64,000 bases of DNA from Pseudovirgaria hyperparasitica (lineage: Eukaryota > Ascomycota > Dothideomycetes > Acrospermales > Acrospermaceae), in the NCBI RefSeq assembly GCF_010093815.1, contig NW_022985551.1, forward strand, positions 1,537,311 through 1,601,310, written 5' to 3'. Position numbers and translations under genes: made by a program. Below the pieces are notes generated by a model. The model was not told the origin of the DNA, did not search any database, and worked only from the letters and a program-made list of their open reading frames with translations. Below are positions 22,450-35,706 of this stretch, one piece after another (the stretch's first letter is position 1; each line of letters begins with the position of its first letter).

Positions 22450-23341
22450 GTGGGGATGTAGGTAGTAAGGTGCGGTAGATGAGAGAAGCTGGTGGTGGGA
22501 TGTATTATGGTGTATTGCTTAATGGGATTCTGGGGGGGTTGTAGAGGTTGTGCAGCGGGTTTTCGAGGATGGTGAATGGGTTTCTTGTGTGTATTAATGA
22601 CTGTGTCTTTTTATACCCTGATTCGTCTTTTATGAATAAATCTATATCCCCCAGTGACACGAGGTTTTCAATAGAATGACAGCTTCGTTACATGTTGTTC
22701 GTATGATCAGGAAGTATATTCGCAGACAGACCTTGGGAATGACGACCTTTTGAGACTAGACAGACCAGTCAACAGGCTGGCTTCGTTCGTTTTGCTGTCC
22801 ATGTCTCATTCGAGCACCATGACGCGACTACAGGAGTTAGCTGGCCCTTGATTGGGACCGCAGAACGAAACTCTCGTCGAGACTTGACCAGTTACAGCAT
22901 GTGTATCCTGTCGTGCAATCACTGGGTCTGCTTTGACTGTGTGTAGTCTCGAGCGTTCTCAGAAGCCTATTACAAGTGATGAACGGTTTGTTCGTCTCAC
23001 AACATCCATCTCTACATCTCAAACTCCTCAGCGCGCCGTCCACATCCAGATACACGTCGAGGCATTTGTGACTATAGCCTGTTGTGTACAGTGCGCGACG
23101 CGCAGGTCAATCATCAGCTTTCTCGCTGTTTTCGTTCCTCACATAGATCTGTATAGACCTGGGATGTAATGTTAAGACGTCTAGCCTTAGATTCAAGTAG
23201 GGTAGAGATGCACATACGGACACAAGACTCAGTCCCATTCAAAGCATCTTCGAACAAAGCATACCATGAATTTCAAGCACGCCATATCCACCCCTAGCGC
23301 CAATGCTATGCTCTTTTTATAATTTAACTTACAACGTGAAC
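22450..23341. other. Gap between convergent GRG1-like gene and Aquarius gene
   Basis: 892 bp of 3' flanks. No gene, repeat or RNA recognised. Confidence 0.5.
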
Positions 23342-26300
23342 TCAATCATCCAACGATCCCGCCGCCTCCTCCGCCTCGATCCTCGTCCTGTTAGCCAGCC
23401 GGACCAAGTCCGCATCCATATGCACGTCATCTTCATCGTGGCCCACTCCTACCGGCTCTCCCTCCAACAAGCCCTTGCCGACATCATCCTCGTCGTCGTC
23501 GACGGGCATCCTCTCCTCTGTTATAGCCGGCAGCACACCTCCGTTGGCTTTCATGGCTTCGACGGTAGCTTTGGTGATGTCCACGACGTAGTTGCCGAGG
23601 TGCTCCAGGCCTTCGATATCGGTGGCCTCGACGGCGTCTGCTGCCAGTCGCTTCGTGGGGTGCATTTCGCCGGTGACGACGGCGAGTTTGGTTGGGCGGG
23701 CAAAGAGACGGTCGAATGCTTCGTGCAGCTCGAGGCACGACTCGAAGACTGCACGGCGGCCGAGGACATACAGGCCAAGGCGAGCGCGTGAGAGGGCGAC
23801 GGTCAGACGGCGGATATCGCGGAGATAGCCGACGCGAGTGGTGCGAACGAGAGAAAGAATGATGTCTAGATGCCTGTCAGTCATGGTCGTCTGGTGTGAT
23901 TGGTGGGTTGATGCTTACAGTCATTCTGCTCGCCCTGGTACTTGTCCACTGTCGTCACGATCCGCGGGAGACCGAAAAGCCTGTGATTCTTGCACCTGTG
24001 GTCCAGCACGTCCTTTATGAGCGCTCGTTGTCCGGCATATGTTGTTAATATCGATATCTTGGAAGCTGCGTAGCCTAGAAGACGCATATACATGTAAATC
24101 TGAACAGCGTATTCGGCCTCGCCCAAGTTCTGGATGAAATGTGGCGTTGGCTCACTCTCGCCTTTACCTTTGTAGTCAGGCACGTCAATGAATTGGTAGT
24201 CATAACGGAAGCCGGCGTTCGCTGCAAGATACTCAGGTGATGTCTCAACGGACGGGAGGTTGCCAAGATGAGGGTATCGCCATTGGTACAAGTCTGCGAG
24301 AGTCGGTCTTGCACGACCTTGCTGGTCGAGCATGATGGTCGGCACACCAAGACGAACCAATCTCAAAAAGAGACTCTGTTCTAGGTTGGCGTACTGTCTG
24401 AATGCCATATTTTGGATGATAGGTGAGTTTTGGTAGTGATCGCCACACATGACGATCCGCTGCAAGGGCAACTCGCCATCCTTCGGATCCTGAAGAGCCA
24501 GGGGTATGAAGTTCTCAATTTCCGTGATCTGAGCGGCTTCTTCCATGATGACGTTGTCGTAGTGGAAGCCAAGCTTGGCAATCTCTTGCCGTCTCATTGC
24601 TGCATGTGTTGATGTCATGGCAATGATGCGTGCTTCCTTGATGAGAAGATAGTTTGCCTTGTCTCTTGCATTCCTCAGGATCTCAAATGGTCTAATGTCC
24701 TCTAGTTCGCTAAAGATCTTCTCGACATGACGATAGCAGCCCGTGACGACGTCAATGATAGCCTCTCGCGAGCTGTCTCGTGAAAATAGTGGCTGTGGCG
24801 CGTTCGAAAAGTATTGATGGAACGGGAATTCCGAGATAATTTGCTCGAGGCTAAATGTTCCGGATTGTACACCTTCCCAGTACTTCGTCCATGCTGGCTG
24901 CACGTAGACTTTGTTAAAGTAATCCGCAGTCTCACATGAGCTTCCATGTGCACCCGGCGCCTGGAAGTTCTGAGCCAACCGATTGACTTCAGCAAGATAC
25001 TTTGCGCCATTCTCCAAGAACGACTCGACACGGCCAAACTTGCTGAAGCTAGCTTCTGTCTCAAGCTCCTCCTCTCCATGACCTAATCGAAGGAGATGCC
25101 TTTCGTCGATGTCCAGGGCCACGATCTTCTGGAAAAGCTGATTTAGGGCCTGATTGCTGTGTGCGACGAGGAGTGTCCGTTGTGATGGGAAGTTGTGATA
25201 TATGTTGTTGATAATCTGTGTAGCAACATCGGTCTTACCAGTGCCCGGTGGTCCGACAATGACTGTCAAACCAGGCTGTGTTCCAGACGTGATGGCTTGA
25301 ATTTGTGCCGGGGTGAATCGTACAGCGTTGAGCTTTGGCGCGTCTGTTGGATATGGTCCCGTGTTCGGAGGTTTGTACGTCGTCACTTGTAGATTCTCGG
25401 CTGCTGGTGCTTTGGGCTCCTCGGGTTCTGCGCGCCGTCTCTTTTTGGAAGGACGAACAGGAATAGACTGCTGCTCTTCTTCGGGGAACTCCAGCACATA
25501 AGGTGGACCGAAGCTAGCCTCAACCTCGTCGCTAGGTTCGATGGTCTTGCCGGGTAAGCTTTCGATTAAATGTTGCCAATCCAGAAATGTGTCCCTGAAA
25601 TCTATGGACTTCAGCCTGTTAGATAGTCGTTTATAGGTGGCACTAGCAGGATCACCATAGCCAAGGAACACTTCCTGGAACCAAGTAGGCGCTGGAATAT
25701 CAGAGAGTGTAAGCCGACGAATCGACTCCAAGATCGGCCTGAAATTGTTCTCACGACCTCTTCTCCTCACAACCATGTTGATATCCTCGTACACGTTTGG
25801 TTTGCCCGCAGCTTGGCGATCGATGTCTTGCTGGTATGTCACAGCGTCAATATTGACAATGAGTCGTACTTGTTGTCGCCGGTAGGATGCCCCGTTTTGC
25901 ACCTGATTCTCCCGCAGCGTCTTTCCATTCTCATCTTGGACTTCGACTACCTCGGCCGCACGTAAGGTCTTCAGCCCGATCTTTTCAGCCGAACTGTCTG
26001 TGCCGTGGCCATTCGAAACGAGGCGGCCATCCCCATCAGGATGGACTGCAAGCAAGAAGATCACGTCTCCGTGGCGAAGAAGCTCCCACTCCTTCCGAAG
26101 ACCAAAGTTTAATCGACTCACATCGAGAATGAGCTCCGAACGGACATGTGCAGGGTACATTTGCCCGACGTTTGCTGGCGCAACGTCCACAATCGCAGGT
26201 TTCGGTATCGGGAGTGCAAGCCGCGAGAAGCCATTGAAGCGGGTTCCTGCCGAGAGTGTTCTCTTCGGTTCCATTCGTTTGATTGCATCTTCCATGTCAG

Positions 26301-27847
26301 ACCTGATTTCGTAAAAAGCCTCGGCTCGGTACAGGATGAAAGATCTCCAGAGAAAATCACCCATGCTAAGATATTGCAAATTCAACTTTGGGATGGCGAG
26401 CGGTCGAGAACCGTTATATGTCTGGTTTCTTAAAAATGTCTCCTCGTATAGGACGCGCTCCGTTGGTAATAAATGCATCTCCCGCACCGACTCCTGGAAC
26501 GTAGGCCGCCGTTCATGTGCGCATACTAGAACCTCCGTAAAGAAGTCTCGGTCTTGCACAACCAGGGAGGATGATGGGAACTCTGTTCGAAATTTCAACA
26601 GCTGGCAAAGCTCTTGAATGTCATCATCGATGAGGGTCTTCAGGTGGCCTTCCAGATCAGCCCTCTTGTCAAGCGACGCATAGTTCGATAGTGCCAAGAT
26701 GTGTAGCTTCTTATTGAAGTGCTTGATCGCGATTCGTTGGAGCCTGGCCAGTTTGGCGCAGTGTGCTTGGTGGTACTCGATTGCAGTCTGTTGTTGACCG
26801 ATCTGATCATCGATCGGGAAATAGGTGAAATGCCGGAACAAACCAAACAGATCCCGGAATAGACCACTGTCTGGCCCGGAATACATGGGGGACAGCTTGA
26901 CAGCAGGGACAAGATGAAGATCCTGTAAGAGGGTATTGACATAGCGTCGAGTTGGGAGTTGACTGAGCAAGTCGGAAAGAAACTCCAGGAACCGCTCACA
27001 GTACAACCTGTTCTCCATTCCAGGCTGTCCGGTCTGTTCGGGTCCATATATGCGATTCAGAAAGTCCAATAAGAGAGTGTAGAGCCATGATCGTTCGAAC
27101 CTAAGTTTGCCTTTGGTCTCATCGTCAGCACCATCGTACTTCTTCTGCATTGCCCTCCATGCCTTTCTCAGCATCACATTCTTATCCAGGTGTCCTTCCC
27201 TAGCAGAATCGCTATGCAGATTGTGCCATAAGCCTATGGAGACCAGTGGTGCGCACTCCTTCCTGATCAGTCCACTGTCGAGTGATTGGAAAGCTCCAAT
27301 GATAAACGATATAAGGTGCTGCCGTATCTTGGATGACAGACTCGAATCGATAGTCATAGATAATATGCGGCGAAAACAAGACGAGAACTCCGAAGCCCTA
27401 TTCGTGAAGACGTCTGTACCTCTCTGTTAGCAAACAATCAATCACTCATGTTCTTCTCTCGGCCTTACCCCAAGCAGGCAGATTCTCCCTCCTCTTCACA
27501 GTAACCAGCAGAGCCATAAGCAGCACATGATGATTCGAGCTCTCCTCGCTATACCCAGGCCACAAATACTGCTCCAGCAGCTGCAGATTCTCCAAGATCA
27601 ACAGCGATCCAAACGCAAAGTCGTCCTTCTCCAGGTGATCCCACAGCTCCTCCTTGACGACCGAGTTTCGCACTCTGGGCGTCTTCGCCGTGCCCAGCCA
27701 ATGCTTCCTCGCGACCTGCGCGTAGTAGTTCTCTCCGTGGAGATCGGACGTCGTCGGCCTCGTATGCAGCGCAGACTCGTCGGCGGATGGAGCTGTAATG
27801 GGCACAACGGAGCCGTTGCGCGGGCGCGAGGGTGCTGAGTCGGCCAT
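23342..27847 (-). CDS. Aquarius/Cwf11, intron-binding spliceosomal SF1 helicase
   Basis: Complement of 23342-23865, 23919-27413 and 27469-27847; introns 53 and 55 nt; 1,465 aa, close to human AQR (1,485). The N-terminal half is the armadillo-like and beta-barrel scaffold. Helicase Walker A GPPGTGKT lies near residue 845, and motif II appears as 'MEEAAQITEIENFIPLALQ', as in other Aquarius proteins. Splicing at the 3' end joins 'YQGEQND' to 'YIILSLVRTTRVGYLRDIRR', the SF1 motif V/VI region, which fixes the acceptor at 23866. The C-terminus is acidic ('DDDEDDVGK'). The protein binds introns about 33-40 nt upstream of the branch point in human spliceosomes. It shares a 264-bp divergent promoter region with the complex I gene. 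Confidence 0.95.
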
Positions 27848-28111
27848 GTTTTGGCGCGCGCGCGTGCAGGTATCGTACAGTCGGATATGGGAAACCTGTC
27901 CGGGGCCTGTTATGCTGGAGTCATTATCGTGCTTTGCGTGCGCTACGTGAGAGCAAATCGCGACGCGCCTTTGGGGGATTATTTCCAGTAGCTTAACTTT
28001 GATTGAAGCTCCGACGGGGGATGGTGCTTAGTCATTCATGCGGGCCCGCCTTCATATCAACCTCACCTCTCACCTCGTCTCTATACTTCCAGACAATATT
28101 GCCCGCCCATC

Positions 28112-29000
28112 ATGGTCGCTCTCAACCCAATTAACACGCCGGAGGAGCAGATTGAGATTGAGCGTCGGACGACGACGCTCTCCAAGAAGATCGATGCGCC
28201 CTACCCGGTACGTGCTGCACAAACCTCAGACCGGAGGGAATATCCAGCACAGAAAGAAAGCTAACAAACACCCGCAGCTCATTGACTGTGACCCGTACGT
28301 ACACCCTCGACTCAGCGCCCTCAGACATACTGGATAGCTTCGCTAACAGACAGAATAGACACTTCTCCCGCGTACTACGCTACATGCGCGGCGCAGACTA
28401 CGCCATGGCCGCCGGCATGACCGCTCTCCCCACCGCCCTCATCCTCCTGCAAGAACGCATAAACCCCATGAACGTCGGCAAGCGCAACTTCGCACGCATA
28501 CTCCGGCTCTCGTTCTGGGGCGGGCTTGGGTCCGGCTTCCTACTCGCGTACCAACAATCAAGCTGTACGTGAAACCCCCCCTCCCCCTTTTACCGACCAC
28601 CCGACGGCCTCAGTAGTAGCTAACGCAGGAATCATAACGACACACAGACCGCTTCTACGGCGCGATCGAAAACCGCCGCGAGATCGACATGGACATGCGG
28701 GAGATGGTCGACAAGGTCAAGCGCGGCGAGCCGCTGTACGGCGTGAGCTCGCTCAGTCCGCACAATCAGGGCACCATGGCCAGGAACTCGCGGTATTCGG
28801 CCGTTGGTCTGTATCTGGTTCCGTGGTTCAACTTTGTTAACCACCCATACGTATGTAATCTTAATTCCAAGGGTCAACCGGCTGTTGTATAAAGGGATCT
28901 TGCTGACGAGTCGGAATAGCATGGCGTGGATACGGCCAAGTATTATCGCCAAGCGGAGCGGGAGCTGGAGGAAGAGCGTCTTAAGAGTGGTGCGTCGTGA
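28112..29000 (+). CDS. Mitochondrial complex I 21-kDa subunit (fungal NUXM-type)
   Basis: Exons 28112-28207, 28278-28294, 28359-28564, 28648-28850 and 28920-29000; 200 aa. Exon 2 is a 17-nt microexon. The joined product runs ...KKIDAPYP-LIDCDP-HFSRVLRYMRGADYAM..., then 'QQSSYRFYGAIENRREIDMD' and 'NHPYHGVDTAKYYRQAEREL', matching the fungal NADH-ubiquinone oxidoreductase 21-kDa subunit with its separate N- and C-terminal domains. One hydrophobic segment, 'FWGGLGSGFLLAYQ', fits a membrane-arm accessory subunit. Introns are 70, 64, 83 and 69 nt. The adjacent Aquarius gene on the minus strand starts 264 bp upstream. Confidence 0.9.
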
Positions 29001-29403
29001 GTGTTCGCCAATAAAAGGGGGGAGGGTGAGGGGTTCGATTTGATGGGTGCCTGGGACGACAGCAGAGCAACTATCAATGTATGTATGTACAAAGCAAATC
29101 AATGTCGACAATTTTTCCTTTGCAGTAAACCTGGATCGGCGTTCTTATACTAGTATGTTGGTGGTCTCCTATCGTAGATATTGGAGAACCTGTACACTGT
29201 CATAGCCGGCTCTTGCATTGATTGCATCAGTACATCGTGATAATGCCTTCGGTCTCCAAAAGTCACCTCAAAACAGCAATAAAACGTTTTTTCATTGGTA
29301 TCACGGTGTCTCTACTCTACTCTACTCTAGCCAAGCAAGGCGCACTCTACATTTCTATGCATCAGACCTCCTCTATGCCCCTGGCATCAAGCCCAGCCAT
29401 GCT
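29001..29403. other. Gap between convergent complex I subunit and BTA1
   Basis: 3' UTR sequence of two convergent genes, with short ACTCT/CTACT repeats near 29310. Nothing else seen. Confidence 0.5.
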
Positions 29404-32109
29404 CTAAATCTTAAGCTGCTCCAGCGTGCTATACCCAGGCGGCACAGCGCCCTTCCGCTGCCCCTCAAGACCGCTGACCTTCGTACAGATCCACGTCGAC
29501 GCATACATATTCACACTATCACAACGCATTAGCAAGATACACTTTCACAAAACTCAAGAGCAGGACTCACCGATCAATACACGTGCCCGGCATGCGCATG
29601 CCGACGCGATCACACCTGAAGCCCAACTCCTCAAACGTCTCGATATACCAGGGCGAGAGCCCAGAGCTACGGAGCATGACACGGCCTTTATTCTTCAGGA
29701 CGCGGTTCAGGGCGCGGATCTGGGTTGCGGCTTCCGGGCCGGCGGGGTCGAACCAGTCCATGGAGTCCATGACGACGGCGATGGTGAGGGTGCCGGGGCT
29801 GATGCGGGCGATGACCTCGTTGATCTCATCGGTGTGGATGCGTAGGCCGTCGAAGGCGTCGGGCTTGTTCAGCTTGATGTGGGCGCGCGGCGTGAGGTAC
29901 TCTGGGTGGGAGCGGCGGCTGTAGCGGCCTTTAAGACAGAGGTAGTAGTAGTGGTTATCCTCGCTCAGGAGGGTGGTGTTGACGACGGGCTCGAGGGTGT
30001 TGACGATGTATTCCCAGATGGCGTGGCCGGATTTGTTGGTGGTGGTGTGGATGTCGGCTTGTTTGAGGTAGTCGTGCTCAATCATGTTGCGTTGGTTGGG
30101 CGGCACGCCGAGGGCCTTCCAGAGCCATTTCTCGTTGCCGACGACCGTCCACGCCAGGATGCGGGAGAAGACCACGTGCTTGAGGCTGTGGTTCCAGATC
30201 TCGCGCTGCTCGTTGAGCGTCTGGGCGGAGCAGAGCTTGTCGACTTCGCCGGAGAGGCGTAGGGTACGGAAGAGACGGCCGACGAGGCGGAGGGCGTGTC
30301 CGGAGCCGCCAGTCAGATAGAGGCCTTTCTTGTTGAACGTTTCGGGGCCGTAGGTCAGCCAGAACTGGAAGGCGAGTGAGGACATGTGAGGGGAGAGCTT
30401 GGTGACGAGAAGGTTGCGGAACTCGTCGTGTCGACCCTCGCCAAACATCTTCCAGACGTCGGCATAGCCGAGCGCGGTAAAAGCGGCGACCTTGAGCTCG
30501 AGCAAATGATTCTGTGCAGGGTTGAGGTCGACTGCGTGTATACGGCGGGGGCTTTCGAGGGCGAAGGAGAGGATGTTGTCACCCGCGCTGGTTAAAGCGA
30601 GGATGACATCGTCAGACTTGACCTTGAGAAGCCGCGCATCAACGCGACTATCTTCCCAGGTGAAAGCATAGATGTAGCTGTTGTTGAACATTACTGTTTT
30701 AGCGACTTGATCCTCGAAGTAGATTCTCCAGTGATGATTCTGGTACCACGCCGCAGGCAAAGGGAGACTTGCGGCGAGGTTGACCAACGCGCATTCGTAT
30801 GACTTTGAATGCACGTCAACCGCGTTCGCGCTGTGAGACTTCTTTGCCTGGAGATCCAATGCAGTCAGGAAAGGAGACTCGGTTGCAGCACAGTCGAGCT
30901 CGGCAAGCTTCTCGATTGAAGCTCCATTCTCTTTTGCGCAGCCAATCCATATGTAATACGGAATACGAACGCCCATGAAGCGATTTCGCTGATTCACACT
31001 GATGATGGTGCCGAACCGATACTCCAGGTAGTCCTATCTTCGTCAGTCACTTGAATGCTCCTATAATGCACCACGCTTACTCTTCGAGCTGGCTCCAAGT
31101 TGACGCGATCTACCTCGAACCAAGTTCTCCAGAAGACGCGAGAGATCCACATGCAGTGGCGATCGATGAAGCCCCCGGTATAATTACGGCCCTGGTAATC
31201 GATAGCGCTTTGTACGTAGAAGTCGCATACACCGATGATGCCGCTGGGCGCTAGAAGGGACGAAAGCGAATCGACTACAGAGTGAAATTCAGGGATCATG
31301 GAAAGCGAGAAGCTCATGGTGACCAGCTCAGCGCCGCCAGCATCGGCCTTTTCGTCCAAATCCCGTATAATGTGACCCTTCTCGGCGGCCTCTTTCTGTT
31401 GTTGAGCGCTGCTGAGGTGTTCATGAAGACGAAATCGGCGAGCATCCTGGCATATGACGTGAACATTCTTCCAGCCGAGCCTTTCGAAACGCTTGCGCGC
31501 AACTTCGAGGAGCGAGGGGGATAGATCGACGATGTATACGGCCTCGAAAAACTCGGGGATTGAGATTTCCTTGGACATGGCTTCAATGTTGTAGCCTGTC
31601 CCGCCACCAACCTACATTATATGTTAAGTTTGATTGATTTAACATGGTAATGAGAACGCTCTTACATCAACCCATACGGGCTTGCGTGTGAATTGACCGG
31701 TGTGTACCTTATGCTTCAACTGGGCAGCAACCAGGCCTAGCATGTCCTCACGACCAGTCAATAGCTTTGCACGCGTCGCATCATATATGCTGGCTTGTGC
31801 CGAATAGAAGCTCTCCAACGCATCTTGCTGGTTACCAGTGCCGTCCCCGGTGTGGGGCTTGAGAAAGCAGTTGTACGCAAACTTCAAGTACGCATGCAGC
31901 GAATATGGATTTGGCTTGCCGTCCTTGGAGGGCCAGGAAGCAGCTATGAATGTGATGACGAGGAAGACGGCAAGAAAAAAGATGACAATCCCAACCTCGT
32001 GCACAGGGTCTTGAGGAAGACCCATGGCAGCGCCAATCATGATTGTATGGAAGACTTGGGGCGCTCGAGTAGAGGGAAGAGAGGAGTTGAACCTGAGGAA
32101 TTGCAACAC
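29404..32109 (-). CDS. BTA1: Betaine lipid (DGTS) synthase, bifunctional BTA1
   Basis: Complement of 29404-29515, 29571-31033, 31081-31611 and 31666-32109; introns 55, 47 and 54 nt; 849 aa. A transmembrane segment lies near the N-terminus ('VIFFLAVFLVITFIAASW'). The SAM-methyltransferase (BtaB-like) half starts at VGGGTG, residues 149-154, restored by splicing. The larger C-terminal half is the BtaA-like (DUF3419) aminopropyl transferase, with 'ALTSAGDNILSFAL' and 'VVMDSMDWFD'. The enzyme makes diacylglyceryl-trimethylhomoserine, a phosphorus-free membrane lipid that replaces phosphatidylcholine under phosphate starvation in many fungi. A promoter motif for phosphate control was not identified. 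The start could also be an inner ATG about 23 or 28 codons later. Confidence 0.93.
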
Positions 32110-33255
32110 AGGACGGGCCTACAGTTGATATCTATCAACATAGCAATTGGGGGGGCTCTAAACATTGGGACTCCACTGGCGCACAGTCTAAGTGAAGATG
32201 CCCACCCCTCAATCACAGATACCCCTCCATTGACTCGAGCTTCAAGGCGGGAGCCTATCAGATGGTAAAGTTTGGAAACGAGCCCTGACGACAGAGGACA
32301 ACAATAGCATAGCGTCAGAGGGTCTTTGGCGCAGACGATCAAAAGGAGCACATAACCATGGGTCGGCATGAGCGGTCATGCAGGGCATCAAGATGCCGAG
32401 GGAATAGCCTCTCGCCGTGTGGTGGGGTCATGATCATGGAGATGAGCCTGTAAACGGGGGTTGAGATGCCATGTGCAGCGAGAGCTGTGGTGTTGAGGAA
32501 CCAGAGTCTGGGGATGGACAATGGTACGTCTCGCGGCCAAGAGCCAATCAGCAGTCCTCATGCCAGCACGCCCAAGTATGGCTCGAGTGGGAGCTCACCA
32601 GATCCACGCGAACAACATAAATGATATGCAGTGTCAAAGGGTCCAGCGATCGAGCTTGGATACGAAGTCGCTCTCGTGACCAGGGATCTCCGGTATATGC
32701 TCTTGATTGCCGTGGTTCCTATAAGATGCTTTGTTGCGTAGTGAAGCACGGCAGATCGTTCGTCAAGCGGTCGACTACATTGACCGGGCCATACGCTTCA
32801 CAATGGGTCGGGGCTTGTGAGATGAAGGCCTTGAGATTTGTCTGCTAAGTGATGTCACGAAGACTGCAAGAAACGCATTCCGGTCGTGCGATGTCGAGAA
32901 ACGGGGTCTATTCAGCTGCGCAAGAGCGAGGTTCTTGTTGTGACTACGGTGTCTGAGGGAGTGAGGGTGTCACACATGGGACAGCCAGATGGTTACGAAG
33001 GTGATGCGTGATTCAGGTCCGTCGATATATCTCAGTCAGGCATATCAAGCTCGCAAGAGGTTTGCCAAAGTGAAGATGATGTGGAGTTTATGATATCATG
33101 TGACTAGGCGCCGAGACGCATCATGCAGCTAGTACGCATCCGGAATAGCCTTGTCCATTGTTTTGTTTACACTCCACCAGCGACAATTTGCGACAATTCA
33201 CCGACTGCGACAACGACATTGAATTTCCGCATTATCGCTTACAACATAATACAAG
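32110..33255. promoter_or_regulatory. Divergent intergenic region between BTA1 and coiled-coil gene
   Basis: 1.15 kb between two start codons must hold both promoters. No TATA element or clear binding site was found; no open frame here resembles a protein. Confidence 0.4.
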
Positions 33256-35309
33256 ATGGCCGAGCCAATGTCGCCGCTGCCCTCGGCCGCCATAAATACC
33301 ACAGTCCCTGAAACGCCGGCGGGAGAAGAGACCTGGCACGACCCTCCCAGCTCGCCGTTTGTCGAGTGCGTCGATCAAGAGAACACTATGCAGTCTCTCG
33401 ATTTGCTCGAGAGGAAGACTGCGCAAAGAGTGGTCTCGCAATCTATCACACCAAGCAGACAGTCGCCCAAGAAGGTGCTGCAACCGATCGAGAATCTTCC
33501 TGAACCAGAAGCCGTCCAAGCCACGCCTCGCCCATTCGCGAAAGAACAGTCGCCTGTGAAGCCAACGCCGTCAAGATCGGTATCCAGAAGACGATCACCG
33601 GTCAAGCGGTCTGCTTCGCCACCGGCTGAGCAGCTGCGCGACAATGAAGGCCTGACGGTGGCTGCACGAAACTGGGAATACATGCAAGCAGACATCCTAG
33701 GCTCCGACGAGATTGACTACGATGAGACTATGGACAATACTTGCTTCAGTACATTTTCAGAGGTCCCGAATGTGGACATGACGGCTTTTTCGAAGATGAG
33801 ACGCAGCCCGACGAAACAATTGTTCGATCAGGTATGGGCAGAGATCCTCACAATATAGGCTTTCCACTAACCCATGTTTTGCAGTGTTTGTCTACTCCAC
33901 GACCAGGCTCCCAAAGAAGTCCTGGCACCGTGAGACGACACGGAGAAGGCCGATCGCCCTCACCGACACCGCGTGGTAACAGGTCCCTTGTTATAGATGC
34001 GTCAGACACGACCAACCTTTTGTTGGACTTTACCGAGCAAATCCAACAGTTTTCGACGGCAAGATCGCAAATGTCGCCCAACAAGATGTCGCCTGTCAAG
34101 TCACAAACGGAGTCGAATCTGCTGCACTACATCAACGGGCAGCGCTCACCGGGTAAAAGCACAAGACCACCCGCGACACCCTCGGGCAACAACCGGAACA
34201 TCCTAAACTTGCTCGACTTTGAACTTCCCCCACCCGCAACTCCACGCTCACTGCCCACGATTACAGTGCGTGAGCTCGAGTCTGTCAAGTCCAACTTGAC
34301 TGCACAGATCTCACAGCTTACAGCATCGCTAAGTGGCAAGGACGCGACAATTGAAAGTCTGACCAAGGCACTGAACGACGCAGAGAGGCGTGTGGGTGAA
34401 GCAAAGGAGAGTGTACGCGAGGAGCGAAGCGCGAGGGAGCACGCAGAGAACGAAAAGGCAACGTGGGAGAAGAAAGGGCACGAGGTCGAGAACGTACTAC
34501 GCAGCATCAAGAAGGAGATTATGGAGAGCGAGAAGGAGCGCGAGGAGCTGTTCCAGAAAGTGGAGGCAGCCGAACGACGTGCCGACGAGGCTGAAGCCAA
34601 GGCGTCTGATGCACATGCAAAGACCCTAGAGGCCGAGACCAAGCTTGTCGACGCGAGCGTGTTTGTGGCAGCAGACGAGACATCGTCGTCGCCGCGCTAC
34701 ACAGCTGAAGAAGTGCAAAGGCAGATTGACGAAAAGGTCGAGACGCTGTGCCGCGAGCTCCACATGGTCTACAAGAAGAAGCACGAGACGAAGGTGTCGG
34801 CGCTCAAGAAGTCATACGAGGCCAAATCGGAGAAGAAGCTTGCTGAACTGCAACGCAAGCTCAGCGAGCAGCAAAAGCAGATTGACGAGCTCCAGGTCGG
34901 CAAGGACGCGACGTTCTCAGGGGTGCTGCCGACGGACCTTCCCACGGCGCAGCACGCGGCAGACATGAAGCGGATCGACAGTCAAAAGGCGGAGATTGAG
35001 GAGCACAAGGCGCGGCTGGCGGGGGTGTCGGAGGAGATGCGCACGATGCGCGAGGAGCAGAAGAGGCTGATGCAGGAGCTGGAGCAGGAGCGGATCGAGA
35101 AGGGCGAGCTCGTGGCGGCGGCGGAACAGCTGATGACGCTGCAGGCGGAGCAGCCGCAGGTGGTGGAGGATTTCCGGAAGAGCGTCAACAGCAAGCCGTC
35201 CGGGCTACGGGCGCCGGGCGGGAGCAGGATTGGGAAGATTGGCGCGCCGAGCGGCAGCGGCAAGAGCAGGATGATGAGCAATATTGAGCGGATGGGCGGT
35301 GGGATGTAG
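33256..35309 (+). CDS. Coiled-coil protein, spindle/kinetochore type (SnaD- or TACC-like?)
   Basis: Exons 33256-33831 and 33885-35309 with a 53-nt intron; 666 aa. Residues 1-310 are disordered, Ser/Pro-rich and full of proline-directed sites ('SRRRSPVKR', 'RSPTKQLFDQ', 'TPRPGSQRSPG'), suggesting CDK regulation. About residues 318-625 form a long coiled coil ('ESVKSNLTAQISQLTAS', 'MVYKKKHETKVSALKKSYE'). The tail 'SGLRAPGGSRIGKIGAP' is basic and glycine-rich, like microtubule-binding tails. The layout and the KKHETKVxALKKSYE block recall fungal spindle-pole-body proteins such as Aspergillus SnaD; I am unsure of this and give no symbol. Confidence 0.75.
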
Positions 35310-35706
35310 GCTTGGACTTGAGTGTCGCCCTCCCAATTAGTTCTTTGCTGTGGTGTAGTTCCATGGCGTATTGGTTTCTTTGCTGTTGTGTAGAGGTCAT
35401 TTCTTGAAAAAGGGGGGTTATTGTCATGTCATGAGCTAGCGAGCTATTCTTTGGTTGTTTTGCTCGCCGAGTGTAGCAGCGCTGTCTATATCATGATGCA
35501 GCTTCGCAAGCTTTGTTCAGTCGTATGTGGGACATTATGCACACACGTCCAGCATGAGTTGGACGATATCACGTGGGCAAATATCGCACGGACCCTCGGA
35601 GGTCCGCAGCAACCCAGTTACTCACCATAACCCATCTAACCTTCCATCGCGCCCCTGCAAAAAAAAAACACATTCCCATCACCCACACAGCAACAGCACA
35701 TCCACC
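35310..35706. other. Gap between coiled-coil gene and mL50 gene
   Basis: About 400 bp same-strand spacer with a nine-A run near 35663. Nothing else recognised. Confidence 0.5.
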
